A stretch of DNA of 64,000 bases, taken from contig NW_003314275.1 in the NCBI RefSeq assembly GCF_000143415.4, positions 1,850,697-1,914,696 of the forward strand, written 5' to 3'. Positions 21,203 through 32,141 of the stretch are shown here, in pieces (the stretch's first letter is position 1; each line of letters starts with the position of its first letter). The position numbers were made by a program, and so were the translations under genes. The notes beneath the pieces are model-generated. The model worked only from the letters and a program-made list of their open reading frames with translations. It was not told where the DNA came from and searched no databases. This DNA comes from Selaginella moellendorffii. Its lineage: Eukaryota > Streptophyta > Lycopodiopsida > Selaginellales > Selaginellaceae.

Positions 21203-23053
21203 ATGAGAGGCAGCAGAGTTAGAGTATCGGGGAAATGGATGCTCCTCTTGTGCGTGGCAAGCTTCTGTGTGGGTACGCTCTTCACAAACAGGTAAGACTG
21301 TGTCTCCTACACGTAGAATGGTTTTCAATTTTTATTTTTTATTCTATTTTCTATTCTCCAAAGTAGTTATCAGTCGTTACTTACGTCGATCAATCCAAAG
21401 ATCTCACTGTTACGAATGTAGGATATGGAATGCGTCAGAAGAACTAGACGTGATTCGTCCAAAGACGTCGGATCTCCTTCACATTGTCAAGGACGAACAG
21501 TGTGGTCCAAAGCCTGTGAGTTGAAAGCTTGATTCTTACAAGCGAGCTACTTTTTTCTTTGTTTTTCTTGGCAGAAGCCCGAAACATCACCCAGAGATAT
21601 ACTCGATCAAGTGTCCAAAACTCATCACGCAGTTTGGTAAGCACTGTAGGTTCTGTTGGTGCGTGTCTAAGATATGATCTGGTTTGTAGGAACTTGGATA
21701 AAACAATATCAACACTTGAGATGGAGCTCTCAGCCGCTCGCTCCATTGCGCAGCAATCCATAGGCTCTCCTGGACTGGGGGTCCCGACTGGTGCTTTTGG
21801 TGCTGAGCCTCGACAGAAAGTTTTTGTTGTGATCGGAATCAACACGGCTTTTAGCAGTCGTAAGCGTCGCGATTCCGTTCGAGAGACATGGATGCCTCAA
21901 GGTAAATTCGGCTCAACGCATTCTCAAGTGCTTGACTATTTTCATTTTTTCCAGGCGAGAACTCACGTAAGCTCGAAAGAAAAGGAGTTGTTATCAAGTT
22001 TGTTATCGGTCACAGGCATGTCATGTCTTAAACAGCTATTGCGACTTCGCTCTAACAGCAGGATTTCCAGTGCAACGCCCGGCGACCTGTTAGATCGTTC
22101 GATTGACGCGGAAGAAGCCCAACACGGCGATTTCCTAAGGCTGGTAATAGAAACGCTTTCTATGTCTTTCCTCTTTCAATGTACTGAAACGTAGTTTCTC
22201 CTTGTCTGCTGGCGCAAGGACCATATTGAAGGCTACATGGAGCTGTCCGCAAAAACGAAGATCTACTTTTCTACAGCTGTTGCTAAATGGGATGCGGAAT
22301 TCTACGTCAAAGTCGACGACGATGTCCATGTGAATATCGGTAAGTGCCAGTCCTGAAAGCTGCTTCTAGTTGTGCTAGCATTTAAGCTTGCAGGCATGCT
22401 CGTTTCAACTCTGTCTCTTCTGCGCTCCCAGCCTCGCACTTACATTGGCTGCATGAAATCAGGCCCTGTTCTAGCACAGAAGTAAGTGACATTCGCTCTG
22501 AAACTGGTAGATTTTAAATGCCTCGTTCTTCCAGGGGCGTCAAGTATCACGAGCCAGAATACTGGAAGTTTGGTGAAGACGGTAACAGATACTTTCGCCA
22601 CGCAACAGGTCAGTTGTATGCGATTTCAAAGGATCTGGCGACTTACATCGCTATCAACCAGTAAGTCCATTAAGTTCCTTGTCTGATGGTGTTAGCTAGC
22701 GATCTTTGACTTCCTCGGATTTTTTCCAGGCCCATATTGCATCAATTTGCAAACGAAGATGTGTCGCTCGGGGCGTGGTTCATCGGACTGGACGTGAATC
22801 ACGTCGACGAGCGAAGCTTTTGCTGTGGAACTTCACCGGGTTTGTTCTCGATCGATTTGCTCTCGTATCGATTGGATGAAGAATTTTTCTTTTGCTCCTG
22901 GCAGATTGCGACTGGCAAGCTCAAGCAGGCAACGTTTGTGTTGCCTCGTTCGATTGGAGTTGTAGCGGCATTTGCAAATCCGTGGAAAGAATGAAGATCG
23001 TGCATGAAAAATGCGGAGAAGGCGATCGCGCTGTCTGGAACGCTGTCTTTTAA
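21203..23053 (+). CDS. GT31 beta-1,3-galactosyltransferase (DUF4094 + Galactosyl_T)
   Basis: Golgi type II glycosyltransferase; plant relatives add beta-1,3-galactose to arabinogalactan proteins or glycans. Eleven exons: 21203-21291, 21422-21515, 21575-21636, 21690-21901, 21955-22015, 22071-22143, 22219-22339, 22394-22481, 22535-22660, 22730-22839, 22905-23053; 394 aa. A short basic N-tail precedes a single membrane anchor (about 12-28). The DUF4094 stem has [17 protein letters not shown]. The catalytic domain has [73 protein letters not shown] with the metal-binding DDD (about 230-232), [18 protein letters not shown] and EDVSLGAW. Intron 5 (22016-22070) uses a GC donor (CACAG|GCATGT). Which acceptor sugar is used cannot be told. 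Confidence 0.95.
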
Positions 23054-23102
23054 AGTTTAGAAGCATTCTCGCTCCGACGTGTCATTGCGTGTCAGTTATC
23101 GA

Positions 23103-23163
23103 GAGCCACGTAAAGCTACAATTCTGACGTGGACATTTTAATGCTGCCACGTCAGAGTTTTAA
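23103..23163 (+). repeat. Direct repeat copy 1 with an inverted TGACGTGG/CCACGTCA pair
   Basis: TCTGACGTGG (23123-23132) and CCACGTCAGA (23147-23156) form a perfect 10-bp inverted pair. The whole 60-bp block recurs at 24321-24378 just before the ARP8 start. Confidence 0.75.
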
Positions 23164-23537
23164 AGGCACAAAGTTTCGAGCTTTGAAGCCCGGGGAAGGA
23201 TTTCAAAGCATGGTTTCCAACCACCATCACCTTGCCCGTGCAACAAAATTTTCTTTGCAGATTAAAAGATTTCAAATGCATTATAGGATATAGCCTCAAT
23301 GAAGCTGAAACATTTCAGTTGGGGGGAAAGAGTGCTTTTGCTCATGGCAGACTCAGACTGTGCACTCTTGTGGCCGGGCGGTGCTGGCCTGGTACCCAGA
23401 GGAGCAACTGCTAGGAGTTGTGTCAAACAGGACTTCGCTCTGAAGGCCTCATGCTCGGGCCTGCCAAAGCTGATATCATAACCCTGCAACTTGCTAGATA
23501 TCCCGAAAGATGAGCTCCCCAGCAAGATGGCCAGTGC

Positions 23538-24027
23538 TCAAAGCTGAGGACGTCCAGACTTGGGAGCTCGAGTGCCAAGTGTAGACGGTGTGAACTCCAA
23601 GATGTGTGCAGAGCAGTAAATGCTGAACTGCTCCTGGTTGCCCCTCATTTCCAGCTTAATGTCACCTGAGTAGTCAGGACGCTTCTTCGCAGCGTAGGCC
23701 ACATTCACAGCGGGAAGCTTCTGCTGGAAGCGGGTGCGAGGATTGCAAACTGCCACCATGCCGGCTCCTTGTAGTTGTAGTTGCAGTATATTGGCTCTGG
23801 ATCATGGACCGCAATGCCAATTCCAGGTGCCAGTAAGAAGCAGGGATTTTGTGGAGGTATGACAAGTGAGGAAAGACTGCGTAAGTAATATTTAAGCTTG
23901 TAGTCACTTATGAATTGAAATGTTTACCTGTGTTTTTAGAAGTGGGAACCCCTGGTCTGACTTTGAGTTCGAGCCCCCTTGCACTGTCGCCTGGGAACAC
24001 GATCTTGCCACAACTGTTTGTAGCCAT
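23538..24027 (-). pseudogene. Unrecognised, probably broken reading frames
   Basis: On the minus strand an ATG at 24027 opens MATNSCGKIVFPGDSARGLE and runs to a plausible GT donor. After an AG, protein-like words appear in two different frames: HDPEPIYCNYNYKEPAWWQF in one, and KLPAVNVAYAAKKRPDYSGD then IKLEMRGNQEQFSIYC in another. The frame switch suggests a frameshifted gene remnant, although an unrecognised intron could also explain it. I do not recognise the family. It lies between two copies of a 60-bp direct repeat. The interval on each side (23164-23537, 24028-24320) shows nothing else. Confidence 0.35.
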
Positions 24028-24320
24028 GCAAAGATTCTACTTGACAAAGAAATTAGCTCCAGATCATGCTTAGTTGTTCTAGCTCACTGAAAATGCACTC
24101 TTGTCCTCTACGCTCTTGGGTTTTCACATGTCGTGAGCAACTCCAAGATTCTCTCCTTACAGGGCTTTCTTACTCCAGAAAATCCCTCAAACACACTAAG
24201 ATTGCATCAAATAAGCACTGTCTTTCTTTAAAACCAAAGGTTTGCCATTAATTCCATCCGGAGCCACATTGCATCATCGTGCCCCGACGCTCTCGCTGTG
24301 GGATTTTCTGGAGTTCTCGA

Positions 24321-24378
24321 AGCCACGTTGCTACTATCTGACGTGGATATTATTAGGGCTGCCATGTCAGAGTTTTTT
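24321..24378 (+). promoter_or_regulatory. Direct repeat copy 2 in the ARP8 upstream region
   Basis: AGCCACGT...TCTGACGTGG (24337-24346) and CCATGTCAGA (24362-24371) match 23103-23163 with few changes. It sits 18 bp before the ARP8 start codon, so it may act as a core-promoter or 5' UTR element. Confidence 0.55.
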
Positions 24379-24395
24379 TCTTTCTCTAGATTTCT

Positions 24396-26415
24396 ATGGC
24401 GACGCTGCTACGGAGGTTCTTCAAGTCGCTGGCCTTGTCGTCGTCGGCGTCTCAAGAGGAATCGCCCGAATCGGCGCATTCCCTGGCGGAATTTCCAGAT
24501 GATCTCCTTGGCGCGGTGCTCCGGCAGCTTAGCCCCGAGGATCTGGCAACGGCGAGCTTGGTATGCAAATCCTGGCACGCCTCCGCCACTGAGGACTCGA
24601 TCTGGGAGGCGATTCTTCGGCGCGAGACGAGCTCCTGGTGGCCGTTCGTGCGGTTTATGGAGGCCTATTTGCGTCCAGAGTTTTCCCAAAGGCAAGATTG
24701 CTGTTCTTGAGCGATAGAATGGGGCAAATTCCGTGCACAGATTTTTAGCAATTCCAGTGGAGCTGGAGCTTCCTTTCTACAAGATCTATTGCGGCAGGCG
24801 TAGTTTACAACAGTGTCTTATAATCGATGGTAAGTCTTTCTTTTCTTTCTTATAGACTTGGTCTAAAACACTGGCAGTCGCTCTTCAGGAGGATCCGGGT
24901 ATTGTAAATATGGACTCGCGAATAAATTCGCTCCCGAAGGAAAGCTGGCGACATTTCTGGTATGTGAATGCTTTTGGTTTCTCGTGGCAAAGTCTTTAGT
25001 GTTTTTTTTTTCTTTGCAGGAGTTTGGGAACATTGACTCTCCTCTTGCTCCGCGGCTGTCTAATCTCTATCAAACGATTCTTAACAGGTATGACGATTTT
25101 TCCGCAAGAGGACTTGGTTTTGTAGCATTTCTTGCTTTCCAGGATGAAAACAAAAGCTTCAGCACAACCGGTTGTCATCTCAACTCCAATATGCCAAAAT
25201 GATGGTTGTGTGCAATGGTTTTGTTACTTTTTGAGAGTTTTCGTGATCAATCTTTTCTTAGCTAATGGCTACTGCCGCAGATACGGATGTAGCGTTGGCA
25301 ATGCGACGGCAATACAGGGAAACAACATTTAATGTACTGTTTGATCTTGGATTTCCTGCGGTGTGCGCTGTTAACCAGGTGAAGCTGTTGTAAGCACGAT
25401 GTAATCCTAAACTGTTCTTACCAGGCAGTTTTGGCTCTTTATTCGGCGATGAGGACTTCGGGAATAGTTGTAAATATCGGCTTTCATGTTACTAGTGTTG
25501 TTCCAGGTGATGTTTGTGTTTTAGTATGTCACTGTGACTAAACTGTGAACTTCTTGGCAGTTTATAATGGAACAGTGATGAGAAACATCGGTGTAGAGGT
25601 CATTGGCCAAGGAGCGCTCCGCTTAACTGGATATTTAAGTGAGCTCATGCATCAGAATGGAACAAATTTTACGTCAATGTACGCAATCAGAACTTTGAAA
25701 GAGGTGATTTTCAAAAATTATTTTGGTTCCAAGTGGCACAACACGTTTGTTATATGCAGAGACTGTGCTATGTAGCGGAAGACTACGAAGCAGAGCTACT
25801 GAAAGATACCAGTGCTTCGTGTGACGTTGGCGACGATGGCAACTTCGTGCTAAAGCACGAGCGGTTTAAAACGGGAGAACTTCTCTTCAGACCATGGCTT
25901 GGCGGCATGTAAGTTTTAATTCTATCTCCTCCCGTGAGTGCTAAGTTGCAGTGATAGGCGAGCTATGGGATTGCATCACGCCGTTGCCTTGTGCATGGAG
26001 CACTGCGCAGACCTGGACTCTTCTGGTGAAGAATGGTACAAAACCATAGTTTTGACAGGAGGATCGGCATGCCTTCCCGGCATAAAAGGTAACTCACAGC
26101 GAAATCCATGGTACTCCTCTGATCCTACTCTTACCGACCAGAGCGACTAGCCAAGGAACTTCGCTACTATCTGCCAGTCTCTCTAGTGGAAGGGATGACC
26201 ATCATACCACCGCTTCACGGACCTCACGGAGCATGGATTGGAGCTAAGCTCCTGAGCGACGTAAGTTTCTTTGCTTTGTGTTTTCTCGCTGGATCCAACA
26301 TGAGCCAATCACTTTGCAGATGAGCAGCTTTCCACGGGAATGGTGCGTGAGCCGAAAGAAGTTCCGGAAGGTTGGCTCCAGCATTCTCCATGCCATGGCG
26401 TTTGATGACAGCTAG
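24396..26415 (+). CDS. ARP8: Actin-related protein 8 with N-terminal F-box
   Basis: Plant-type ARP8 fuses an F-box to an actin-like fold; the Arabidopsis protein is nuclear/nucleolar. Twelve exons: 24396-24691, 24741-24829, 24889-24959, 25020-25087, 25143-25204, 25281-25378, 25425-25506, 25561-25703, 25760-25908, 25958-26088, 26142-26260, 26320-26415; 467 aa. The F-box (about 31-72) has EFPDDLLGAVLRQLSPEDLA and SLVCKSWHA. The actin-like part has CLIIDGGSGYCKYG, EFGNIDSPL, QPVVISTPIC, FDLGFPAVCAVNQAVLALYS, SGIVVNIGFHVT, NGTVMRNIGVEVIGQGALRL, RTLKERLCYV, RAMGLHHAVALCMEHC, KTIVLTGGSACLPG and IIPPLHGPHGAWIGAKLLSD. Intron 1 (24692-24740, 49 bp) is GC-AG; it is required for the frame. It is not the INO80-complex Arp8 of fungi and animals. 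Confidence 0.96.
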
Positions 26416-26929
26416 AGAGCACACCACCGAAAACTCGGTACTGCTCCGACGACAAGAGAAAAGTCTGGTAAAGTTCGTGACGAGTTTTATAGCTGTGAAT
26501 TCAGAGCAGCGGAGGACGACCTCCGTCCCAACCCGTGACTTTGATGTTCTTCGCGCGGTGGTTTTCATTTTCTTACGCTCGCTACTTCTAACCCCGTGTG
26601 GAGCGTGTCTTGCAGCTATGACACAACACTCGGCCATTGAATGCGTCGAGAAGAAAAAGTAAGATTTCTTCGTTCTTTCTTTAAGGAGCGTGAAAGGCTG
26701 TTGCTGGGAGTACGTTTTAGGAACGACTCTTTCCAAGTGAGGGATAATATCGTTCTTACAACTCGTCCAAGTAAGCGCCCACAGAGGAAGACTTGCTCCT
26801 TCTCCACCGCAGGATGGGGCTTGGTGGACGGCGCACGATTAGCGCGCTTATCCACCGTCAAATTGGCAACTAACGGTGGATACGGCACTACTTATGCAGT
26901 GCGTTCATATCTTTCCTTTTGATCCGGCC
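26416..26929. other. ARP8 3' flank and upstream region of the next gene
   Basis: 514 bp without a supportable gene; overlapping open frames on both strands have no family. CGTCAAATTGGCAACTAACGG near 26860 precedes the next start. Confidence 0.35.
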
Positions 26930-27916
26930 ATGGGAAGTAGAGCGCTGGATCATGATCAAGTGCTGGGCGCAGTGGTAGCGGCTTTGGGGCGATCATCCAG
27001 CAGAGTAGTCGACTGTAATACCGATTCCTCTCAAGAGTTTAATCCTCCTCCTGCTTCTCCAGCGCCCAAGAACGATCGTGGATCCAGGAGCTCGCTGCAG
27101 CACCACAATCTCTTCTCGTGCTTCACAGGTAGGAAGATCAAGCCCTCTCCTACGAGTGGATCGTCGTGGTCGTGGCCGCGGAGCCCATCCATCATGTCGC
27201 GGCTGCTGCTCAGCCCCAGCATGAGCCCGGACAATCGAATTCTCGCGGGGGACCAGTCGCCGGCAAGGGGCAACCACCATTCCCACAAGATCCGATCGTT
27301 CACTTTCTCGGCTGCGAAGGCGAGGAAGAACAGGAGATTCGATGATCCGGAGGAGGAATCGTCGTCCAACCGGGGCGAGCCAACCTCGCCCAAAGTTACT
27401 TGCATGGGGACCGTGAAGGCGCCCAAGCCGTGCAAAGCCAAGACCGCAAGGCCTCCTCCGCGGCGTCCTGGATCGACGAATCTCACGTATCACCACCAGC
27501 AAGTCCAGGATTCCTTGCTTGATCTCAGCAGATTTAGCTCCAAGTCCGGCGAGCTAAGGAGATCAAAGGCGACTGGCTTGGGTCACGATCAGCGATCAAG
27601 TTCCCAAGGGCACACGCGATCATCGTCATCGCTATCAAACAGGAAGATGAGCTCCATAGGTTGCCAGGTCTCTTCTCTACAGTCGCACCAAATGGTTCCT
27701 CAATCGACTGCGTCAATGCCAGCGCAATTCGCCACTGCCTCTTCTTTGCAACCAATCGATCTCGTGGAAAGGCCCTCCATCTCGCTCAAGAGGCCCGAGG
27801 AGGTGTGCATTTGGCGGAGACGATGTGTCCCGGAGCCCTTGCGTCTCGACATTATGGGATCTTTGGCAGGTCCACTCAAGTCAGTCGAGGTCAACGGTTC
27901 GGTCAGAGTTATGTAG
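26930..27916 (+). CDS. Plant protein with PTSPKVTCMG motif, function unknown
   Basis: Single open frame of 328 aa starting at the ATG of MGSRALDHDQVLGAVVAALG. It is Ser/Pro/Arg-rich and mostly low complexity. Landmarks are FSCFTGRKIKPSPTS (about 66-80), RSFTFSAAKARKNRRFDD, and EPTSPKVTCMGTVKAPKPCK followed by RPPPRRPG, a short motif I associate with an uncharacterised plant-specific family. A Trp/Arg block (RPEEVCIWRRRCVPEPLRLD) lies near the C-terminus. There is no signal peptide, membrane helix or known enzyme motif. The basic stretches could favour nuclear location (inference). The motif suggests a real gene, but the family call is tentative. Confidence 0.7.
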   Translation: MGSRALDHDQVLGAVVAALGRSSSRVVDCNTDSSQEFNPPPASPAPKNDRGSRSSLQHHNLFSCFTGRKIKPSPTSGSSWSWPRSPSIMSRLLLSPSMSPDNRILAGDQSPARGNHHSHKIRSFTFSAAKARKNRRFDDPEEESSSNRGEPTSPKVTCMGTVKAPKPCKAKTARPPPRRPGSTNLTYHHQQVQDSLLDLSRFSSKSGELRRSKATGLGHDQRSSSQGHTRSSSSLSNRKMSSIGCQVSSLQSHQMVPQSTASMPAQFATASSLQPIDLVERPSISLKRPEEVCIWRRRCVPEPLRLDIMGSLAGPLKSVEVNGSVRVM

Positions 27917-28166
27917 CTAGCCAAAGTCGTGTACAAAAATCTATAGTGTGTGCCACTTTTCATTGTCTGATAGCAAATCGCCATCATACAAGAAGGGACC
28001 ATTAAAAATCGGACGGATCAAATAATGCCACGTCTAGATAAATCGGATGAATCCAAATGTACCAAGTCTACACTGCGACACGTGGCAAAATTAGGATAGT
28101 GTCTTCTACGTGTCACACGTAATATTCCTGCTAGCGAAGAACCCTAAAACCCCCTGTTGGAAGACA

Positions 28167-29466
28167 ATGCTCCGGATGCCGCCAATCGTCACCTGGGAAT
28201 CCACCAGATTCCCTCGCAGGACGAAGATTTGCTGCTCCCTCCGCGACGACAGCGACTACATGAGGCAGTGCGTGGAGCTCGCCCGGCGCGGATTAGGGCG
28301 CACGTCACCCAATCCCATGGTAGGATGCCTCATTGTCGATAACGCGGGAGAGATTGTGGGCCGAGGATTCCATCCCAGAGCTGGTGAGCCTCATGCCGAG
28401 GTGCTCCTCTTCCTCTATTTCTTTCCTCTCTTCTTCTCGCTCAATCGAGCGTTGTTTAGGTGTTTGCGCTGCGGGAAGCTGGATCTAAAGCCCATGGATC
28501 AACCGCGTACGTGAGCCTGGAGCCCTGCGATCACGTCGGAAGAACACCACCGTGCAGCAGAGCGCTCGTCGCCGCAAGAGTGAGGCGTGTAGTCGTCGGA
28601 ACTGTGGATCCAAATCCGCTCGTCGCTGGGAAAGGAGTGGAGCGACTGCGACGAGCTGGAGTGGAAGTCACCGTCGGCGTCGAGGAGGAGCTTTGCCGGG
28701 TTACCAACGAAGCGTTCTTCCACCGCATGGTGACCAAGAAGCCGTTCACCTGTCTCAGGTTTGGAAAGCTGGCAATTCCCGAAACTGTGCAAACGATCGT
28801 TTCTGTTCCTCTCCGCGTAGATATGCCATGACTATCGATGGATGCCTGCTCGCTGATCCTTCAACTCCGGTCGCCGCGAGTTTCTACAGCCAGCAGCTGG
28901 AAGAGTATGATGCGGTTGTCACCACCGAAGCTTCCCTCGACGCTGATCCTGTTCTTCTCTCGGCGGAGCAAGGAGCCAAGCAGCCACTCCGTGTCGTGGC
29001 CGTCACCTCTTCTTCGTCACTCTCCAAGCTCGCGGGCCTTTTGAGTGCTCGAGTGTTTGACACCAAGCTGGCCCCAACGCTGCTCGTGATGGACCAGCAG
29101 AGCCTGGTGGAGGACGTGACCAAGCAGCTGGGTGGCAAGGGGGAATCCATTGAAACCGTGTTGCGGCGCAAGAACGTAGAAGTGGTACCTGTGAACGAGG
29201 TTGATCTCGACTCGGTGCTGGACTTGTGCAACCAGCGGGGTGCCTGCTCGGTGCTGCTCGACTCCACCGCTGGATTCGACATGCTGGGAGTGAAGGAAGC
29301 CCTCGAGGACGAAGATCGTGCGGTAATCCAGAAGCTCTGTGTTGTGGTCGGGCCTTTTGCTGGAGGGGGACAAAGCCAAAAGATTGCATCGTCGATGAGA
29401 AAACTGGGCAGGCTGACCACGCGAAAATGTGGTGAGAACGTTGTTATTCAAGGCTACTTTGAGTAA
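28167..29466 (+). CDS. PYRD: Riboflavin biosynthesis pyrimidine deaminase (RibD-like, PYRD)
   Basis: Plastid enzyme deaminating the diamino-pyrimidinone phosphate intermediate made from GTP in riboflavin synthesis. Exons 28167-28400, 28460-28758, 28821-29466; 392 aa. Residues 1-30 look like a transit peptide. The deaminase domain shows [40 protein letters not shown] and the zinc/catalytic HAE (76-78), with [11 protein letters not shown] (Cys101, Cys110) spaced as in RibD, so the deaminase should be active. From about 175 onward a RibD C-terminal reductase-like domain remains ([24 protein letters not shown]) but is poorly conserved. In plants this pattern marks PYRD, with the reductase step supplied by a separate PYRR protein. 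The first ATG in the frame is used; an upstream GTG extension is rejected. Confidence 0.93.
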
Positions 29467-32003
29467 AAAGATTGGGAAGTCTGCTCTAAATTTCTAGAAA
29501 TAATCATCATAGAGAGTGTAGGCGTGAGCTTGGTTTTCCTCTTCTTCCTCTTGCCTTTATGAACTTCTTGCACTTGCTATGCATCTCAACAATGCTACTG
29601 TTCATCCATCATAAATTTGCTTCTGGTGACCAAAAAATGCACTATGTTGAAAAAGGACACGTGGCATTCCTTTATTGGTCCTAGAAGAATGTGTGAATTG
29701 GATATTCTTCATGTGTAAAATAGAATATTCCTACTGGATTCTTAAAGGATTTCCTAGAAATGGCCATTATGTGGGGATCATGGCCATGTATTACATGACT
29801 ATCCATAACCATTCAACTATATCCATTTATCATTTAATTTTTTTTTATTATAAGCCTTGAATTTTTTCCCCAATTCAACAATACAAACACCATAGTGCTT
29901 CTTTAAATTCCAATCAATAAAAACTTTTGGGCATTGTTGCAGCTCAAAAAGAGTTCAAAAACTCAAATAGAGTAATTTAAATTATAGATTTCAATTGTCA
30001 ATAGCTATGTAGTATAGCATTGGATGAGCAGTGCATAAAATTTCATGAAATTTCATTATTTCACAAAGAATTTAATGTAATTGTTTCAGATTTCAAAATG
30101 CTTTGATACCTAATTATTGCTTTTATTTGCAAGAATGGGTCAATTTTTTTTACTATATGCTATGTGCAAAGGAAGGAGGACAAAAATTTATTAAGATTGG
30201 AAGATAATTGTACTTTTTTTAATTCATATAATTTTGGATACAACATATATTCATTTTTCTTTTCTAGTAGATCTAAAAGTTTCCTCCAAGACTTGCTCAA
30301 TGAAGATGTTTCTTGATCAAACCTAAAAGTGTTTACTCCCATGTTTCACTTACTGATTTGCCCAATATGCAAAAAACCTAACTTAAGCTCATACCCAAAA
30401 CTAAAGATAAATAAAATGAAGGCTATATCACAATTGAGGATGATATTGAGGCATTTGAGGGACTTGAGGAGTAAAATAATGCAAAACTTGTGGAGGTTCA
30501 AAAGGTTAATTGTTTGGAGAGCAATATTTTCAATCAAGTGGCTAAAGTAAATTGTTTTTAAAGAACTTTAGCAATATGTTATTGGGCATGGAAGTAAGTG
30601 ATAGCAATCACAAGATGCCCACTAAAAGCATTTATAGGAATTTATAAAATATTTATATATACAATTTTTTGTGTTTAATAACTTATACTTCTAGAATTGT
30701 ATTTATTTGATAACACTATATTGCTTTAAAACTCATAGCTACATACTATCATATGAGATAGGGTTCATAAGTGACTCCAAAACCTACTTATGTCAGTCCT
30801 TGCTAAGATATAATTTTGGAATGAAAATTAATTGCCCACATGTTACTGATCTTGGAAATGAAGTTGGTTCTTGGAATAAATTATTTTTTCACATTTTTTC
30901 CCCAAGCCAGAACTCTAGTGAATCTATTGCAAAATGGTGTGACTTAAATAGTCATTCTTCATCACATTTTGTAAAGTGAACAAAAAGTGGATTAAACAAA
31001 CATGGTTCGTAAACAGTTGAAACTATATGTTGAACAATCTCCACAAACCACTGTTGTAAATGTTTTTCAAGGCCTTTGAAGTGTCAAGTTGCTACCATAT
31101 CCTCTATTTAGATCATGACTTACAGTGTGAATACCTATAATAAGGAGGTGGTGCCAATACTTGTTAATGTTTTGAGGAGTACTCAACTTTTCTGAGGATA
31201 GTATTGCACTTTCATCCTCATCAAGTGTTGGAAACTTACTTGCAAAGCATCCCGACTAACTGTGGCTCCAAGAAAAGTGTGTGGTAAAGTATAATTGCCA
31301 TGCACTCCTTTATAATATCTTTGTAATTGCCATTGAGGTCCCCTAGAGCTATCTCTAAAACTTAGTGGAGATGAGTGATTGTTGGATTCTCTAGTATCTC
31401 ATTCATTAATTTTCTCTTTTTATTTGTAATTTGGAGATTTATGGTGGCTCTTAGGATGTTTACTCCATCTGAAATCCGAGGGGCAACAACTTCAAGTGTG
31501 ATAGTCTTTTGTCGCATGGATCTAGATTGCTTCTGCAGCTATCATTAGTATAGCTATGCTACACAATTAAGAGACTTCTGCTTGAGCTTTAAAACATTAG
31601 AACAATAGCCAATCAACAAATATGGCCTATAAAAAGGTATAGTTAAAAATAACTCAATATATACAACTTGTAATTCATACATTTTTCCTATCAGCTTCTT
31701 ATAAAGTCATCCAAAATGGGAGTTTCTTTGGATGCCAATATGAAGCACCTTCAGTAAACACACAAACTTAATTTGCCTAAAGAAAGGAATATTAGAAAAT
31801 ATGGTAAATAAACTTTGATCTTATTCACATTTTTGAGGCCACAATGCCTCACATAGTGCATTTTGTCATGGGCTTCCAGTGTCAATGGTTCTCATCTCCC
31901 ACACCATTGCCATAATGATATTGCATGCATATTTCACTCAAAATTGAGGAGTATGACAATTTGGTTTGAAGAGAGGCTCTAAACAAAAGAACTCATTACT
32001 TAT
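29467..32003. other. AT-rich gene-free DNA
   Basis: Apart from the PYRD 3' UTR next to 29467, no family-bearing frame, splice structure or long repeat was recognised. Open frames here are short and in AT-rich low-complexity sequence. The drop from dense genes to none is abrupt at about 29.5 kb. Confidence 0.5.
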
Positions 32004-32141
32004 AACTAAAAAGACTTCTAGTTGAGGTAGAAGTATACAAAACATATACTATCACCAGGTCCAACTTGCCATGCCACTTGTAGATGTCAGTCATAATATG
32101 TGTTTTGTATACTTCTGCCTCAACTAGAAGTCTTTTTAGTT
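32004..32141. repeat. Long-stem hairpin (43-45 nt arms, 50 nt loop)
   Basis: Arm 32004-32046 (AACTAAAAAGACTTCTAGTT...) is complementary to 32097-32141 with one G:U-type mismatch and one 2-nt bulge. Either strand of RNA would fold into a 41-43 bp stem. It could be a MITE, a young microRNA-like locus or a palindromic relic. No expression evidence is available. Confidence 0.8.

Noticed and set aside
28110-28166. N-terminal extension of PYRD from a GTG
   Set aside because: Plant nuclear genes start at ATG; the first in-frame ATG at 28167 gives a reasonable transit peptide.
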